64,000 bases of DNA from Dyadobacter beijingensis DSM 21582 (GCF_000382205.1 NZ_KB907788.1:1154748-1218747), one strand, 5' to 3'. Shown: positions 1 through 9,671, counted from the stretch's first letter. Notes: generated by a model from the sequence alone, not told the origin. Made by a program: numbers and translations.

Positions 1-1802
1 ATACTACCCGCTCGGAGTTCGACCGGTTCAGGACCACGGGCGCCATTGCCCGCACCATGCTCGTGCAGGCGGCCGCGAAACGCCTCGGCATCGCTCCGGA
101 TCAATGCACAACGGCCAATGGGTACGTAATGGCAGGATCGACAAAAATCAGCTATGGCGCGCTGGCTTCGGACGCAGCGCAGTTACCCGTCCCAACCGTG
201 AAGCTCCGCGAGCGCAGCGAATGGAAATTGATCGGCCGGTCGCCGCAGCGGCTGGATATTGCCGAAAAAGTCAATGGCAAGCTGCCATACGGCATCGACA
301 TCCAATTTCCGGGCCTGCTTGTTGCCGTGCTTGAACGCTGCCCCGTTTTTGGCGGAAAAGTAAAATCCTTCGATGCGTCAGAAGCCTTGCGCGTGGCCGG
401 GGTAAGAAAGGTAGTACCAATACCGTCTGGCGTGGCTGTCGTAGCAGCGCATTCCTGGGCGGCTATCCAGGGGAGAAAAGCGCTCAAAATCGAATGGGAT
501 TTCAATCGGGCTGAAAATCCCGAGATGCAGTCGCAGATCGTGCAGTACCGAAATGAAACCCTCAAACCGGGCATTAAAGGCCAGTCGAACGGCGACGTCG
601 CCCATGCGTGGCCGAAAGCGGGCGCCGTACACGAGCAGGAATTCCAGTTTCCTTACCTTGCCCACGCACCGATGGAAACGCTGAATTGCACCGTCAAACT
701 CACGGCCGGTCATTGCGAAATCTGGACGGCCACCCAGTCGCAATCGCTGCACCGGCAGGACGCGGCCCGCATACTGGGCTTCCGCGAGGAGCAGGTGACG
801 CTCTACACGCCCGCGATGGGCGGCAGTTTCGGCCGCCGTGGATCATTCGGCTCCGACTGGGTGATGGAGGCATTGCACATTGCCAAAGCTTCCGGCGAAC
901 ACATCAAACTCATCTGGACGCGCGAGGACGATATCCGCGGCGGCTATTACCGGCCGGTGTATTTCCACAAGGTCAAAATCGGGATCGGTACCGACGGGCT
1001 GCCGATGGTCTGGGAGCATCACGTAGCGGGCCAGTCGCTGTTTGTCAATACCGTATTGGAAAAAGACATCGCCCCCAACGGCCTCGATTATAGCACGCTC
1101 GACGGCGTAAACGGCTCGCCCTACATCGCGCGCTGCCCCGATCACGCTGTCATTTTACACACGACGGCCAACAACGTACCGGTGCTGGCCTGGCGGTCGG
1201 TGGGCAATACGCACACGGCATTCGTTATGGAAACGCTGGTGGACGAACTGGCATTCCGCGCCGGTCGCGATGCCGTCGGATACCGCAAAACGCTGCTGGC
1301 AAACCATCCGCGGCACCTGGCCGCATTGACCACCGCGGCCGAAATGGCCGGCTGGGGGCAGCCGCTTCCGACCGGCCATTTCCGCGGGGTGGCCGTGCAT
1401 GCGGCGATGGGCAGCGTAGTGGCGCAGGTGATGGAAATATCGTTTTTGGAAAACGCATTAAAAGTACACCGCGTCACGTGCGCGATCGCCTGCGGGCTTG
1501 CCGTGAACCCCGACGGCATGAAAGCACAAATGGAAAGCGGCATCATTTATGGCCTTACGGCAGCACTGTATGGGGAAATCACGCTGACGAACAACGGCAT
1601 TCAGCAAAGCAACTTCCACGATTACCGGATTTTACGGATGGAAGAAGCGCCCGAAATTACCGTGCATATCCTGGAAGATGAAGGCAAAATGGGCGGCGCG
1701 GGCGAGCCGGGCGTGGCACCCGTGGCACCGGCATTGGCGAATGCATTCTTCGCGGCTACGGGCAAGCGCGTGAGGAAGTTACCATTGCTGGGCAATATTT
1801 GA
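1..1802 (+). CDS. Xanthine-oxidase-family molybdopterin-binding large subunit (IorB-like), 5' partial
   Basis: The gene begins before the window: the frame is open from base 3 (TTRSEFDRFRTTGA), so the ATG at 57 is an internal methionine. Visible family landmarks are LAHAPMETLNCTV, TATQSQSLHRQDAA and MGGSFGRRG in the molybdopterin-binding part, LAWRSVGNTHTAFVME, and a C-terminal GGAGEPGVAPVAPALANA followed by a short tail. In the family this subunit carries the molybdopterin cytosine dinucleotide cofactor and hydroxylates aldehydes or N-heterocycles. It works with a small 2Fe-2S subunit, usually encoded just upstream and here out of view. Such proteins are normally exported. The substrate cannot be read from the sequence. 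The stop lies 12 bases before the next gene, so co-transcription is possible. Confidence 0.9.
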   Translation, partial: TTRSEFDRFRTTGAIARTMLVQAAAKRLGIAPDQCTTANGYVMAGSTKISYGALASDAAQLPVPTVKLRERSEWKLIGRSPQRLDIAEKVNGKLPYGIDIQFPGLLVAVLERCPVFGGKVKSFDASEALRVAGVRKVVPIPSGVAVVAAHSWAAIQGRKALKIEWDFNRAENPEMQSQIVQYRNETLKPGIKGQSNGDVAHAWPKAGAVHEQEFQFPYLAHAPMETLNCTVKLTAGHCEIWTATQSQSLHRQDAARILGFREEQVTLYTPAMGGSFGRRGSFGSDWVMEALHIAKASGEHIKLIWTREDDIRGGYYRPVYFHKVKIGIGTDGLPMVWEHHVAGQSLFVNTVLEKDIAPNGLDYSTLDGVNGSPYIARCPDHAVILHTTANNVPVLAWRSVGNTHTAFVMETLVDELAFRAGRDAVGYRKTLLANHPRHLAALTTAAEMAGWGQPLPTGHFRGVAVHAAMGSVVAQVMEISFLENALKVHRVTCAIACGLAVNPDGMKAQMESGIIYGLTAALYGEITLTNNGIQQSNFHDYRILRMEEAPEITVHILEDEGKMGGAGEPGVAPVAPALANAFFAATGKRVRKLPLLGNI

Positions 1803-1814
1803 TAAATTGGGGGT

Positions 1815-2909
1815 ATGCAAAAGGCTGTTTCGAAACTGTACCATATTCCGTTCTGGCTGGTCTACCATTATTTGTGGTGGGTGGTGGCGATGGGTAACCC
1901 GCTCAAAGCGGCCGAAAGCATCCTGTTTTCGCCTTATGCGGTTAAATTCCTGTTTTATGTCGTTTTCCAGGCGGTAGCAGTGTATTTCAATTTATACTAC
2001 CTCATCCCGCGCTACCTGGAAAAGGGCCGTTATAAACCCTACATCGCCTACCTGGGCATGACGTTGCTCGCTACCGCGCTCGTGATCGTTTCGGGATATT
2101 ATGTCAGCGCGTGGCTGGCGCACCAGTCGGTGGAGATGCTCTTTGGGCGGGATAAAAATTGCTTTTTCTACTTTTTCGGAGAGGCGATGCCGTCCACCCT
2201 GGCCAGTACCACGCTGGCGATGAGCATTAAACTTACCAAAAACTGGATCGGTACCGAACGGCGCAAACAGCTCCTGGAAAAAGAGCACCTCGAAACGGAA
2301 CTGCGCTTTTTGAAACACCAGTTTAACCCGCATTTCCTGTTCAACAGCATTAACTCGATATTTTTCCTCATTCACAAAAACCCGGACGTCGCGTCTGCTT
2401 CGCTCGCGAAATTTTCGGAACTGCTCCGGCACCATTTGTACGAATGCAACGACGAGCTCGTACCGCTCGACAAGGAGGTGGCGTATCTCCGCAATTTCAT
2501 CGCCCTCGAAAAGCTGCGGCAAAACCGCGGCGTGCTGGTTACGGCAGAAATAGCCGATTTACCGGGCGACGCGGGCATTGCCCCGTTTATTCTGATGACC
2601 TTCGTCGAAAACGCTTTCAAACATATTTCGAAAGACAGCCACTGCGAAAACCGGATCAGCATGCAGCTTCACACGCAGGGCGACGATCTTCATTTCCTGG
2701 TTTCGAATACCGCTTCATCGGTCGCTGTGCAGCAGGCCGCGCATGATGGCGGCATCGGCCTCAAAAACGTACGCCGCCGCCTCGACCTCCTTTATCCGGG
2801 CAGGCACATGCTTGACATTCAGAAAGATAATGGCATTTTCAACGTACATCTCACCCTCTCGCTGGACCCGCACCACGCACCTCAGGCCCGCCAGCATGCC
2901 ATTCAGTAA
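1815..2909 (+). CDS. LytS-type sensor histidine kinase (orphan)
   Basis: This 364-residue membrane kinase has about four hydrophobic helices in residues 1-140. A His_kinase domain follows with the phosphoacceptor motif FLKHQFNPHFLFNSINSIF near residue 170. A HATPase domain follows, with VENAFKHI as N-box and GGIGLKNVRRRL as G-box. In the family these kinases autophosphorylate on His and pass phosphate to a LytTR-domain response regulator. No such regulator lies on either side here, because the next gene is a TonB receptor, so its partner is elsewhere. It starts 12 bases after the oxidoreductase stop. The stop codon sits inside a strong hairpin, so the transcript probably ends there. Confidence 0.9.
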   Translation: MQKAVSKLYHIPFWLVYHYLWWVVAMGNPLKAAESILFSPYAVKFLFYVVFQAVAVYFNLYYLIPRYLEKGRYKPYIAYLGMTLLATALVIVSGYYVSAWLAHQSVEMLFGRDKNCFFYFFGEAMPSTLASTTLAMSIKLTKNWIGTERRKQLLEKEHLETELRFLKHQFNPHFLFNSINSIFFLIHKNPDVASASLAKFSELLRHHLYECNDELVPLDKEVAYLRNFIALEKLRQNRGVLVTAEIADLPGDAGIAPFILMTFVENAFKHISKDSHCENRISMQLHTQGDDLHFLVSNTASSVAVQQAAHDGGIGLKNVRRRLDLLYPGRHMLDIQKDNGIFNVHLTLSLDPHHAPQARQHAIQ

Positions 2910-2940
2910 CCGAGCGTACGGTTACTGAATGGCTTTATTT
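2898..2940 (+). terminator. Terminator hairpin overlapping the kinase stop codon
   Basis: GCCATTCAGTAACCG (2898-2912) pairs perfectly with CGGTTACTGAATGGC (2919-2933) around a 6-base loop, followed by TTTATTT. The TAA of the kinase gene is within the left arm. Confidence 0.75.
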
Positions 2941-3347
2941 ACATTTACTTTTATTAAAAACACTTTCTTTTTCTTTCACAAAGTTAACCCAAGGGTAATG
3001 TCGCCTTAACGGCATGATAACATTGCCCGCCTACATTTGTGCCGGATTCAGCGGTCAACCTTTCCTTCTCTATACGTATACGATCAAGCGGTAAAAGCGC
3101 GCGACGGCTATTCTGATCTGACATTGTTTCTGATGCCCGTCCGGCACCGGCACGGCTGTTCATGCCGATTTTCAGAACAATGCGGTCCGAACGACGCCTG
3201 GCATTTACCGGGAAGGCACGCCGGTAACCCCGGTTTTTTAATTTCACAACTAACACATCCTATTTCCGATTGCTGCCCGAATGCAGCCGGAAGCGGCACC
3301 CAGCTAACGCATTTGAAAGAAGTACAATAACCAAACGAACAGAAAAA
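2934..3347. other. Intergenic region and long leader of the TonB receptor
   Basis: I see no convincing gene in these 414 bases. TACATTTG at 3032-3039 fits the Bacteroidota -7 element TAnnTTTG, but no clear TTTG is found about 19 bases upstream. If it is the promoter, the receptor mRNA would have a leader of about 300 bases. The short open frames here lack family features and ribosome-binding context. Confidence 0.4.
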
Positions 3348-6300
3348 ATGATGAAATTAATTACTGCATTCCTCGGAATATGCGCATTTCTCCTGCTTTG
3401 GAGCCCCGGGAGCCGGGCGCAGGGAAATGAGGCATCCATTATCGGGAAAGTAAGCGAAGGCCAGTTCGGGCCGGTGGTGGGCGCTACGGTGTTCGTCAAA
3501 AACGAGTCGACGGGTTTCAGTACGGGTACGGTAACGGACGCGAACGGGGACTACATTATCAAGCAGTTGCCCCTCGGATCGCCCTACTCGATCACCGTGT
3601 CGTTTATCGGTTACGGTGAGCAGAAAAAGACCGGTTACTCACTCAACCAGGGCGACCAGCTCCGGCTCAATTTCACGCTCGAAGCGGCAGCCAACGAGCT
3701 GAAAGCGGTGGAAGTAGTGGCTAACTCTTTGAAAAATACGGTAGTAACATTAGGTGCTTCTACGCCGGTTACAGCGCGCGACATTGCCCGTCTTCCGGTC
3801 AACGGCCGTAACTTCACCTCGCTCATCGACCTTTCGCCATTGAGCAACGGAAGCAGCCTCGGGGGCCAGCTGGCATCTTCGACCAACTACACGATCGACG
3901 GGATGACCTCGCGGGGTACCATCGCCGGCGGCGGTACTTCGGGGGCCTATTCGATCTCCATGGAAGCGATCCGCGAGTTCAAGGTGGTAACCAACGAGTA
4001 CGACGTGACGATGGGCCGCGCAGGTGGCGGTACCATCAGCACGGTGACCAAATCGGGTACCAACAAGCTCTCGGGTAGCGCGTTTACCTTCATGCGGAAC
4101 GACGGGCTGGCCAGCAAATACGACCTTCGCGGTAACAAGAGAACGCAGGAGTTTTCTACCTATCAATACGGATTTTCTCTCGGCGGGCCGATCATCAAGG
4201 ATAAGGCGCACTTCTTCGTGGCGTGGGACCACCAGGCCGACTCGCGCCCGCTTTACATTGCCAATAACCTCAGCCCGGCCGACGAAGCGGCCAACCGCGT
4301 TACGAACGCCACACTGGAACGTTTCGTAGGCATCGCACGCGACAAATACGGCGTATCGGACAATGCCCAGTACGGTGCATTCGATAAAGCCAAGGGCACC
4401 GACGCGCTTTTTGCCCGTATCGACTGGCAGCTGAATGCGAAAAACCTCCTGACGATCCGCAACAACATGGTGATCGAGAAGGACAACCTTTCGGAAGGCG
4501 ATAACTCGGGTATCAACTTTTACGAATCGTACATCGACCGTAAGAAGTTCGATAACAGCCTCATGGCATCGCTCCGTACAAGCCTGAACCCGCGTTTGAC
4601 CAACGAATTGAAAGTGCAGCATTTCTACGAGGACGTACAGGTGTTGCCGAGCTCCGAACTTCCGGCGGCAGGTATCCCCCGGGCGATCGTGGAAAACGTG
4701 GAATCCGTTGCCGGAACAGCGACCTACCTGAACTCGATCCAGATCGGTGGTCAGCGTTTCTCTCCTGAATGGTTCAAAGGAACTGTATTACAAGCGGTTG
4801 ACAACCTTTACTACAATACCGGGAAGATCAACTTCACATTCGGTGTGGACGTGATGTACAACCTCATGCACTCGCGCTATGGCTCGGAAATGAACGGCCG
4901 TTTCTATTTCACGGGAATGGATAATTTCAATAACCTGAAACCATACCGCTACGCCCGCGAAATTTACCTGAACGAAGACCAGAGCAATAAAGTGAAGTCG
5001 CTCAGCACCGGTTTGTACGCGCAAATGGATACCAAACTGGGCGTTGGCCTCGATATGACGGCCGGTTTGCGCCTCGACAACACCGTGTACCTGAACCGCG
5101 CGAATTTCAGCCAGGTGGTATTTGATGAGCTGGGTATTAAAACCAACAACCGCATTAACACCTTGCAGTTGCAGCCGCGGGTGCAATTCACCTGGGACGT
5201 GAACGAGCAGAGCAAAGACGTGATCCGCTTCGGTGCGGGTGTGTTCGGCTCTGCATTGAACCCTTATTCAATGGTGAACAACATGCTGTTCGACGGCTCG
5301 AAAGTGGCCTCGGTGGAGATCCAGGGCGACCTCGTTCCTACGCCTAACTTCCCGTTGTACCGCCAGGACCCGAGCAAAGCACCGGGTGCCGAGCTGTTCA
5401 ACATTCCGGGTATCGAGCGCCTGATCACGATCAACGCCAACAGTCCTGATGCGAAAGTGCCTGTCGTGTACAAAACCAACTTCTCGTACAACCACTTTTT
5501 CAGCGACCGTCTCCGCATCGGTATCAGCGGTTATGCTTCGTGGGCACGCAACAATTACATGTACATCGACCGCAATATGGTGGACCAGCCGTTCTTCAAC
5601 ATCACTGCCGAGGCTAACCGCGGCGTGTATGTGCCGGCTGCTTCTATCAACGCGACCAACGGTGCTACCAACTGGCTCAACAGTCGCCGTACCAATAAGG
5701 TCGGCCGTGTGCTGGAACTCGTAAGCGATGGTAAAAAGAACCAGTATGCGCTTGTAATCGACGGTACTTACAAGTATTTCAAAGACGGACAGATCACCGC
5801 TTCCTATACCTGGAACGATGCGAAGGACAATACGTCCTACAACGGTAACGTGGCCAACACGGCGACCCTCGACCAGATGGTGATCGACGATCCGCGCGAT
5901 TTGAGCCGCATGTCTTATGCCAACAACCAGTTCCGCAGCAAGGTGGTGGTTTACGGTACGGCACCAAGCTTCTGGGGCGTTACGCTCGGCGTTCGCTACT
6001 CCGGTATCGGCGGTACACGCTACTCCCTGGCCGTGAGCGGTAACATGAACGGCGACTTCGTATCCTCGAACGACCTGCCTTACATCTACGACGTGAACAA
6101 TGGGGCGACGCCGGAATACATCCGGACGGGTATCAAAGCGATCCTCGACAACCCCGATGCAGAAGAAAGCATTAAAACTTTCCTCCGCGAGAACACCGGC
6201 AAGATGGCTGAGCGTAACGGCGGTGTGAACGGCTTCTACGGCGTATTCGACGTGCGTCTGGCGAAGACATTCAAGATCTACAAAACCCACCGTATTGAAG

Positions 6301-6506
6301 TTTCCGCCGATGCGTTCAACTTTGCCAACCTGCTCAACAAGGATTGGGGTGTAGGTAAAAACCTCGGCAAGCAAAACCTGTACACGATCAGAAGCTTCGA
6401 CAAAACGAAACAGGAGTTTGTGTACAATGTTAATCGCGGTGCGGGTGTTTCCAGCCTCAACGGAAGTCCTTACCAGATCCAGCTCGGCCTGCGGTACGCA
6501 TTCTGA
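3348..6506 (+). CDS. TonB-dependent receptor with N-terminal carboxypeptidase-regulatory-like domain
   Basis: The protein has 1052 residues. I chose the ATG at 3348 because it opens directly into a signal peptide (MMKLITAFLG, ending GSRAQG). The frame is open further upstream to 3270, but that extension is basic and not signal-like. Next comes a CarboxypepD_reg-like beta domain (about 25-115: ATVFVKNESTG, GTVTDANGDYIIKQLP). A plug domain follows with NYTIDGM and a GGGTISTVTKSG stretch. A large barrel ends in the usual terminal phenylalanine (LGLRYAF). The plug and domain order are Oar-like. It imports a large substrate across the outer membrane using TonB energy. There is no SusD partner. The secreted phosphodiesterase gene follows after 91 bases with only a hairpin between, which suggests a scavenging pair; this is inference. 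Confidence 0.9.
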   Translation: MMKLITAFLGICAFLLLWSPGSRAQGNEASIIGKVSEGQFGPVVGATVFVKNESTGFSTGTVTDANGDYIIKQLPLGSPYSITVSFIGYGEQKKTGYSLNQGDQLRLNFTLEAAANELKAVEVVANSLKNTVVTLGASTPVTARDIARLPVNGRNFTSLIDLSPLSNGSSLGGQLASSTNYTIDGMTSRGTIAGGGTSGAYSISMEAIREFKVVTNEYDVTMGRAGGGTISTVTKSGTNKLSGSAFTFMRNDGLASKYDLRGNKRTQEFSTYQYGFSLGGPIIKDKAHFFVAWDHQADSRPLYIANNLSPADEAANRVTNATLERFVGIARDKYGVSDNAQYGAFDKAKGTDALFARIDWQLNAKNLLTIRNNMVIEKDNLSEGDNSGINFYESYIDRKKFDNSLMASLRTSLNPRLTNELKVQHFYEDVQVLPSSELPAAGIPRAIVENVESVAGTATYLNSIQIGGQRFSPEWFKGTVLQAVDNLYYNTGKINFTFGVDVMYNLMHSRYGSEMNGRFYFTGMDNFNNLKPYRYAREIYLNEDQSNKVKSLSTGLYAQMDTKLGVGLDMTAGLRLDNTVYLNRANFSQVVFDELGIKTNNRINTLQLQPRVQFTWDVNEQSKDVIRFGAGVFGSALNPYSMVNNMLFDGSKVASVEIQGDLVPTPNFPLYRQDPSKAPGAELFNIPGIERLITINANSPDAKVPVVYKTNFSYNHFFSDRLRIGISGYASWARNNYMYIDRNMVDQPFFNITAEANRGVYVPAASINATNGATNWLNSRRTNKVGRVLELVSDGKKNQYALVIDGTYKYFKDGQITASYTWNDAKDNTSYNGNVANTATLDQMVIDDPRDLSRMSYANNQFRSKVVVYGTAPSFWGVTLGVRYSGIGGTRYSLAVSGNMNGDFVSSNDLPYIYDVNNGATPEYIRTGIKAILDNPDAEESIKTFLRENTGKMAERNGGVNGFYGVFDVRLAKTFKIYKTHRIEVSADAFNFANLLNKDWGVGKNLGKQNLYTIRSFDKTKQEFVYNVNRGAGVSSLNGSPYQIQLGLRYAF

Positions 6507-6532
6507 CGGGATTGATTGAATAAATATTAAAA

Positions 6533-6570
6533 CCGGCTCCCCAGGCCCCGCAAACGGCAGGGGGAGCCGG
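6533..6570 (+). terminator. Intercistronic hairpin between TonB receptor and phosphodiesterase
   Basis: CCGGCTCCCC (6533-6542) pairs with GGGGAGCCGG (6561-6570) around an 18-base loop. No T-run follows, so it is more likely an mRNA stabiliser, a processing site or a partial attenuator than a full terminator. Confidence 0.5.
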
Positions 6571-6597
6571 AAACTGAACGAACAGGCACAACTACCC

Positions 6598-7947
6598 ATG
6601 AAAAAACTAATCCTGCTCTTAACCCTTTCCACCTTTTCGCTTAAAAGCCTGCGGGCCCAGGATGCACACGTGATCCTGATCAGCATCGACGGCCTGCGGC
6701 CCGAATTCTACAAAGACCCCAGCTGGTCGATGGTGAACCTGCGCCAGGGCATGGAAACCGGCGCCTATGCCGACGGCGTGACTGGCGTTTTCCCGACCGT
6801 TACCTATCCCTCTCACACGACCATGGTCACGGGCGTAAAGCCGATCAAGCACGGCGTGTATTACAACACCCCGCCCGAGCCGCTGGAAGTGACGGGCAAA
6901 TGGATCTGGGATTACAAGACGATTAAAGTGCCGACGATTTTCAGCGCGGCAAAAGACAAGGGTCTGGCGACGGCGTCGGTATTCTGGCCGGTGTCGCTGG
7001 GCGGCCCTGCGAATTACAATATTCCCGAATACTGGTACTTGCCCGAAACAAAGGGCGGAAAGCGCAATATGACCAGGGCGCTGAGCGAAAATGCCAGTCC
7101 GAAAGGTTTTTACGAAGAAATCCAGCAGAATGCCACCGGCAAGCTTGAAGAGATCGATTTTGATGGCGAGTACCTGAGCATCGACGATAACCTCTCGCGT
7201 ACGAGCGCCTACATTATCCGTAAATACAAGCCATCGTTCCTGGCCGTGCATCTGGTGGCGGTAGACCACTTCGAGCACGAGCAGGGCCGCGAGGGGGATA
7301 AGGTCCGTGCGGCGCTGAGCAGCGTCGACCGGGGCATTAAAGCCATCCTGGAAGCGATCGAAAAGGCAGGTATCAAAGAAAAAACAACGGTAATCGTTAC
7401 CGGCGACCACGGATTTGTAGACATCCATTCGTCGCTCTCGCCCAATGTGCTCCTCGCCCGGGCAGGCGTTTACGACCCCAAGAACCCGGCTTCATGGAAA
7501 GCCTACTTCCATGCCTCGGGCGGCTCGTCGTTCCTGCATTTGAAGGATAAAAACGATACCCAGACGCTCGAAAAGGTCAAAGCGGCATTGGCCAGCCTGC
7601 CGGTCGCGCAAAAGGCGATGTTCGATATCAAAGACCGCGCGGCACTGGACGCCGTCGGCTCCGACCCCAATGCGGCCTTGGCGCTGGCACCCAAGCAGGG
7701 CTTCACGATCGGCAATGCTGCCACGGGCGATTTCGTCCGCGCGGCGAGCGGCGGCACGCACGGCTTCTTCCCCGATTTCAAAGAGATCCAGACCGGCTTC
7801 GTCGCATTCGGCAAGGGCATCAAAAAAGGCGCCGTGATCCCCGAAATGGGTTTGCAGGACATCGCCCCGCTGATCGCGAAATTGCTGAACATCGACTTCC
7901 CCTCGGCGGACGGTACCGTATACCCCGGCATGCTTGTCAAAGAATAG
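6598..7947 (+). CDS. Secreted alkaline-phosphatase-superfamily nucleotide pyrophosphatase/phosphodiesterase
   Basis: The protein has 449 residues and an N-terminal signal peptide (cleavage after LRAQ, about residue 21). The metal-site and nucleophile pattern of ectonucleotide pyrophosphatases/phosphodiesterases is complete. VILISIDGLRPEF supplies the first metal Asp. TVTYPSHTTMVTG carries the nucleophile Thr, then HGVYYN follows. VDHFEHEQG, VTGDHGFVD and GGTHGFFPD supply the remaining Asp and His ligands. These enzymes hydrolyse phosphodiester or pyrophosphate bonds of nucleotides or lipids outside the cytoplasm. The exact substrate is not readable. The gene follows the TonB receptor in the same direction and ends at a clear terminator, so the two likely form one transcription unit. 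Confidence 0.88.
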   Translation: MKKLILLLTLSTFSLKSLRAQDAHVILISIDGLRPEFYKDPSWSMVNLRQGMETGAYADGVTGVFPTVTYPSHTTMVTGVKPIKHGVYYNTPPEPLEVTGKWIWDYKTIKVPTIFSAAKDKGLATASVFWPVSLGGPANYNIPEYWYLPETKGGKRNMTRALSENASPKGFYEEIQQNATGKLEEIDFDGEYLSIDDNLSRTSAYIIRKYKPSFLAVHLVAVDHFEHEQGREGDKVRAALSSVDRGIKAILEAIEKAGIKEKTTVIVTGDHGFVDIHSSLSPNVLLARAGVYDPKNPASWKAYFHASGGSSFLHLKDKNDTQTLEKVKAALASLPVAQKAMFDIKDRAALDAVGSDPNAALALAPKQGFTIGNAATGDFVRAASGGTHGFFPDFKEIQTGFVAFGKGIKKGAVIPEMGLQDIAPLIAKLLNIDFPSADGTVYPGMLVKE

Positions 7948-7982
7948 CATTTAGGTTTGTAAGATAGATAAGAATATTGCAG

Positions 7983-8016
7983 AAAGGACGTCACCGCTAG
8001 CGTGGCGTCCTTTTTT
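7983..8016 (+). terminator. Rho-independent terminator
   Basis: GGACGTCA (7986-7993) pairs with TGGCGTCC (8003-8010), allowing one G-U pair, followed by TTTTTT. It closes the receptor/phosphodiesterase unit. Confidence 0.8.
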
Positions 8017-8092
8017 GTATTTTGAGGCATAATTTTTGAAAGGTATATCAAGAAGCCAGCGCTTCGCGCCATTACTCAAAACACCAACATCC

Positions 8093-8878
8093 ATGAAAAG
8101 AACATTGCAGATTTCCAACATGATCGCCCTGATCGTCACCGTGGTGATCAACTATCTCTCCAATACCGGTATTTTCAACGGCAATACGATGGCCAGCGTT
8201 TCGGCGCGGTACCAGAACTATTTCACACCGTCGGGCTATGCATTCTCCATCTGGGGTCTGATTTACCTCTTTCTGGCGGCATTCGTCATTTACCAGGCGC
8301 GGGGTATTTCCGGCAAGCGCGAAACGCCGGCCATCGTGGAAAAAATCGGGTGGCTGTTTGTGATCTCCTGTGCGGCCAACTCTGGCTGGGTGCTGGCGTG
8401 GCTTTACGATCAGACCGGTCTGTCGGTGCTGATCATGGTCGTGCTGCTGACCTCCCTTGCGCTGATCATATTGCGTACCCGAATGGAAATGGACCTCATT
8501 CCGATCAAAGAAATTGCCCTCACCTGGTGGCCTTTCGCCATCTACATCGGGTGGATTTCCGTGGCGCTCATCGCCAACGTAGCCGCTTACCTTACAAAAA
8601 CCGGCTGGAATGGTTTCGGCCTGTCGCCGCAAGCCTGGACGATCGTCATGATTTGCGCCGCCGGGCTCGTGTACATTCTCCTTACATGGACAAGAAACCT
8701 CCGCGAATCTTCGATGGTAGGTGTATGGGCATTGGTGGCCGTGGCCGTAGCGAACAAAGGCGTATCGCCGGAGATCGTCAACACTGCCATTGCGGTATCG
8801 GTCATTATCTTCATCAGCAGCGGCATTCATGGCTACCGCAACCGCGGCCGGCATTTCCTCGAAGAAGCGAAGATGTAA
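8093..8878 (+). CDS. TspO/MBR-related tryptophan-rich integral membrane protein
   Basis: The protein has 261 residues. I took the ATG at 8093 (MKRTLQISNM), just ahead of the first membrane helix; the frame is open from 8036 but that part is not conserved-looking. About seven or eight hydrophobic helices are spread over the whole length. The segment NYFTPSGYAFSIWGLIYLFL is the typical signature of this larger branch of the TspO family. Trp residues sit at helix ends (SGWVLAW, TWWPFAIYIGW). TspO proteins bind porphyrins and related ligands, but a role for this longer branch is not established. It stands alone after a terminator, with an inverted repeat directly behind it. Confidence 0.8.
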   Translation: MKRTLQISNMIALIVTVVINYLSNTGIFNGNTMASVSARYQNYFTPSGYAFSIWGLIYLFLAAFVIYQARGISGKRETPAIVEKIGWLFVISCAANSGWVLAWLYDQTGLSVLIMVVLLTSLALIILRTRMEMDLIPIKEIALTWWPFAIYIGWISVALIANVAAYLTKTGWNGFGLSPQAWTIVMICAAGLVYILLTWTRNLRESSMVGVWALVAVAVANKGVSPEIVNTAIAVSVIIFISSGIHGYRNRGRHFLEEAKM

Positions 8879-8882
8879 GCGT

Positions 8883-8908
8883 GGCGCGAAGCTGCGCTTC
8901 GCGCCATT
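8883..8908. repeat. Inverted repeat behind the TspO-like gene
   Basis: GGCGCGAAGC and GCTTCGCGCC form a 10-bp stem with a 3-base loop. The right part, GCGCTTCGCGCCATT (8894-8908), recurs exactly at 8059-8073 in front of the same gene. No T-run follows. Confidence 0.6.
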
Positions 8909-9097
8909 TCACCAAACGTATAATAATAAAAAGATAAAATTATCTTAATCCCCCACGCCCTGCTGTCGGTCGATAGCCCGCAATACCCTTTCGATGATTT
9001 TAATGCCTTTTTAACATCCTTTTAACATAGAGTTAAGGATGAAGTGCGGTTTTTGTATGCGTAGAAGCGCTAAAAAACTCAATAGCGGCCCGTTAAA

Positions 9098-9520
9098 ATG
9101 ATCAAAGAATTGCTGAAATATCTCCTGCCCCTGTGCATTCTCCTGGTGGATGGAGTCAGCAATATGTATGCAGGCTCGCAGGAAGGGGCCGTTTGCTCCT
9201 CCCCGATCCAGGTCCTGGCCCAATCGGAACATCCCAATTTTGTACAAGCCGTCAGCGATGATGCACCGGCATTCCGGCTTCCCAGCACGGCTCGTCGTTT
9301 CGCAGAGCTGATCAAAGCGATTTCGGAAGAAAAAGAAGAAGACTCGACCGAATCGGTATCCCTGAAAAAAACACCGCGCACCGGCTGCATTCCGGCCGCT
9401 ACCTACACGGCGCGCCCCGATCTCCAATCTTACATTTTCCCCAAAATCAGGCCCTTACCCCGGTTTGGTTCACTGATTTCCTCTCACCGCTACCTGGTAC
9501 TCCGCGTACTCAGGATATGA
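9098..9520 (+). CDS. Small secreted hypothetical protein
   Basis: The 140-residue protein has a hydrophobic N-terminal signal (MIKELLKYLLPLCILLVDG). A polar middle with an acidic run (AISEEKEEDSTES) follows, then a basic tail ending SSHRYLVLRVLRI. I do not recognise a domain. The signal-like start and codon use resembling its neighbours argue that it is real. It is followed by 151 bases and then the RND efflux operon in the same direction, so it may be the first gene of that unit. No function is proposed. Confidence 0.5.
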   Translation: MIKELLKYLLPLCILLVDGVSNMYAGSQEGAVCSSPIQVLAQSEHPNFVQAVSDDAPAFRLPSTARRFAELIKAISEEKEEDSTESVSLKKTPRTGCIPAATYTARPDLQSYIFPKIRPLPRFGSLISSHRYLVLRVLRI

Positions 9521-9671
9521 TCCCCGTTAGCGGCAGGCTGCCGCACAGCCTGCATTGCCGGTGGTCGTAGCCCATCTTCCCACAGCTCACGGCTGCCTGC
9601 ACCGTGCCGTCAGGCACACCCATACGAACAGAAACTATCAAAAATTCAAATTGCTAACTCCAAAAAACATC

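Noticed and set aside
3270..3347. N-terminal extension of the TonB receptor
   Set aside because: It adds 26 mostly basic residues in front of a clear signal peptide; the start at 3348 is better.
5268..6686. 472-codon frame on the minus strand opposite the TonB receptor, and similar long antisense frames at 13864-15357, 20990-22444 and 23020-24471
   Set aside because: They mirror well-supported genes in GC-rich DNA, contain no domain motif, and result from codon bias on the coding strand.
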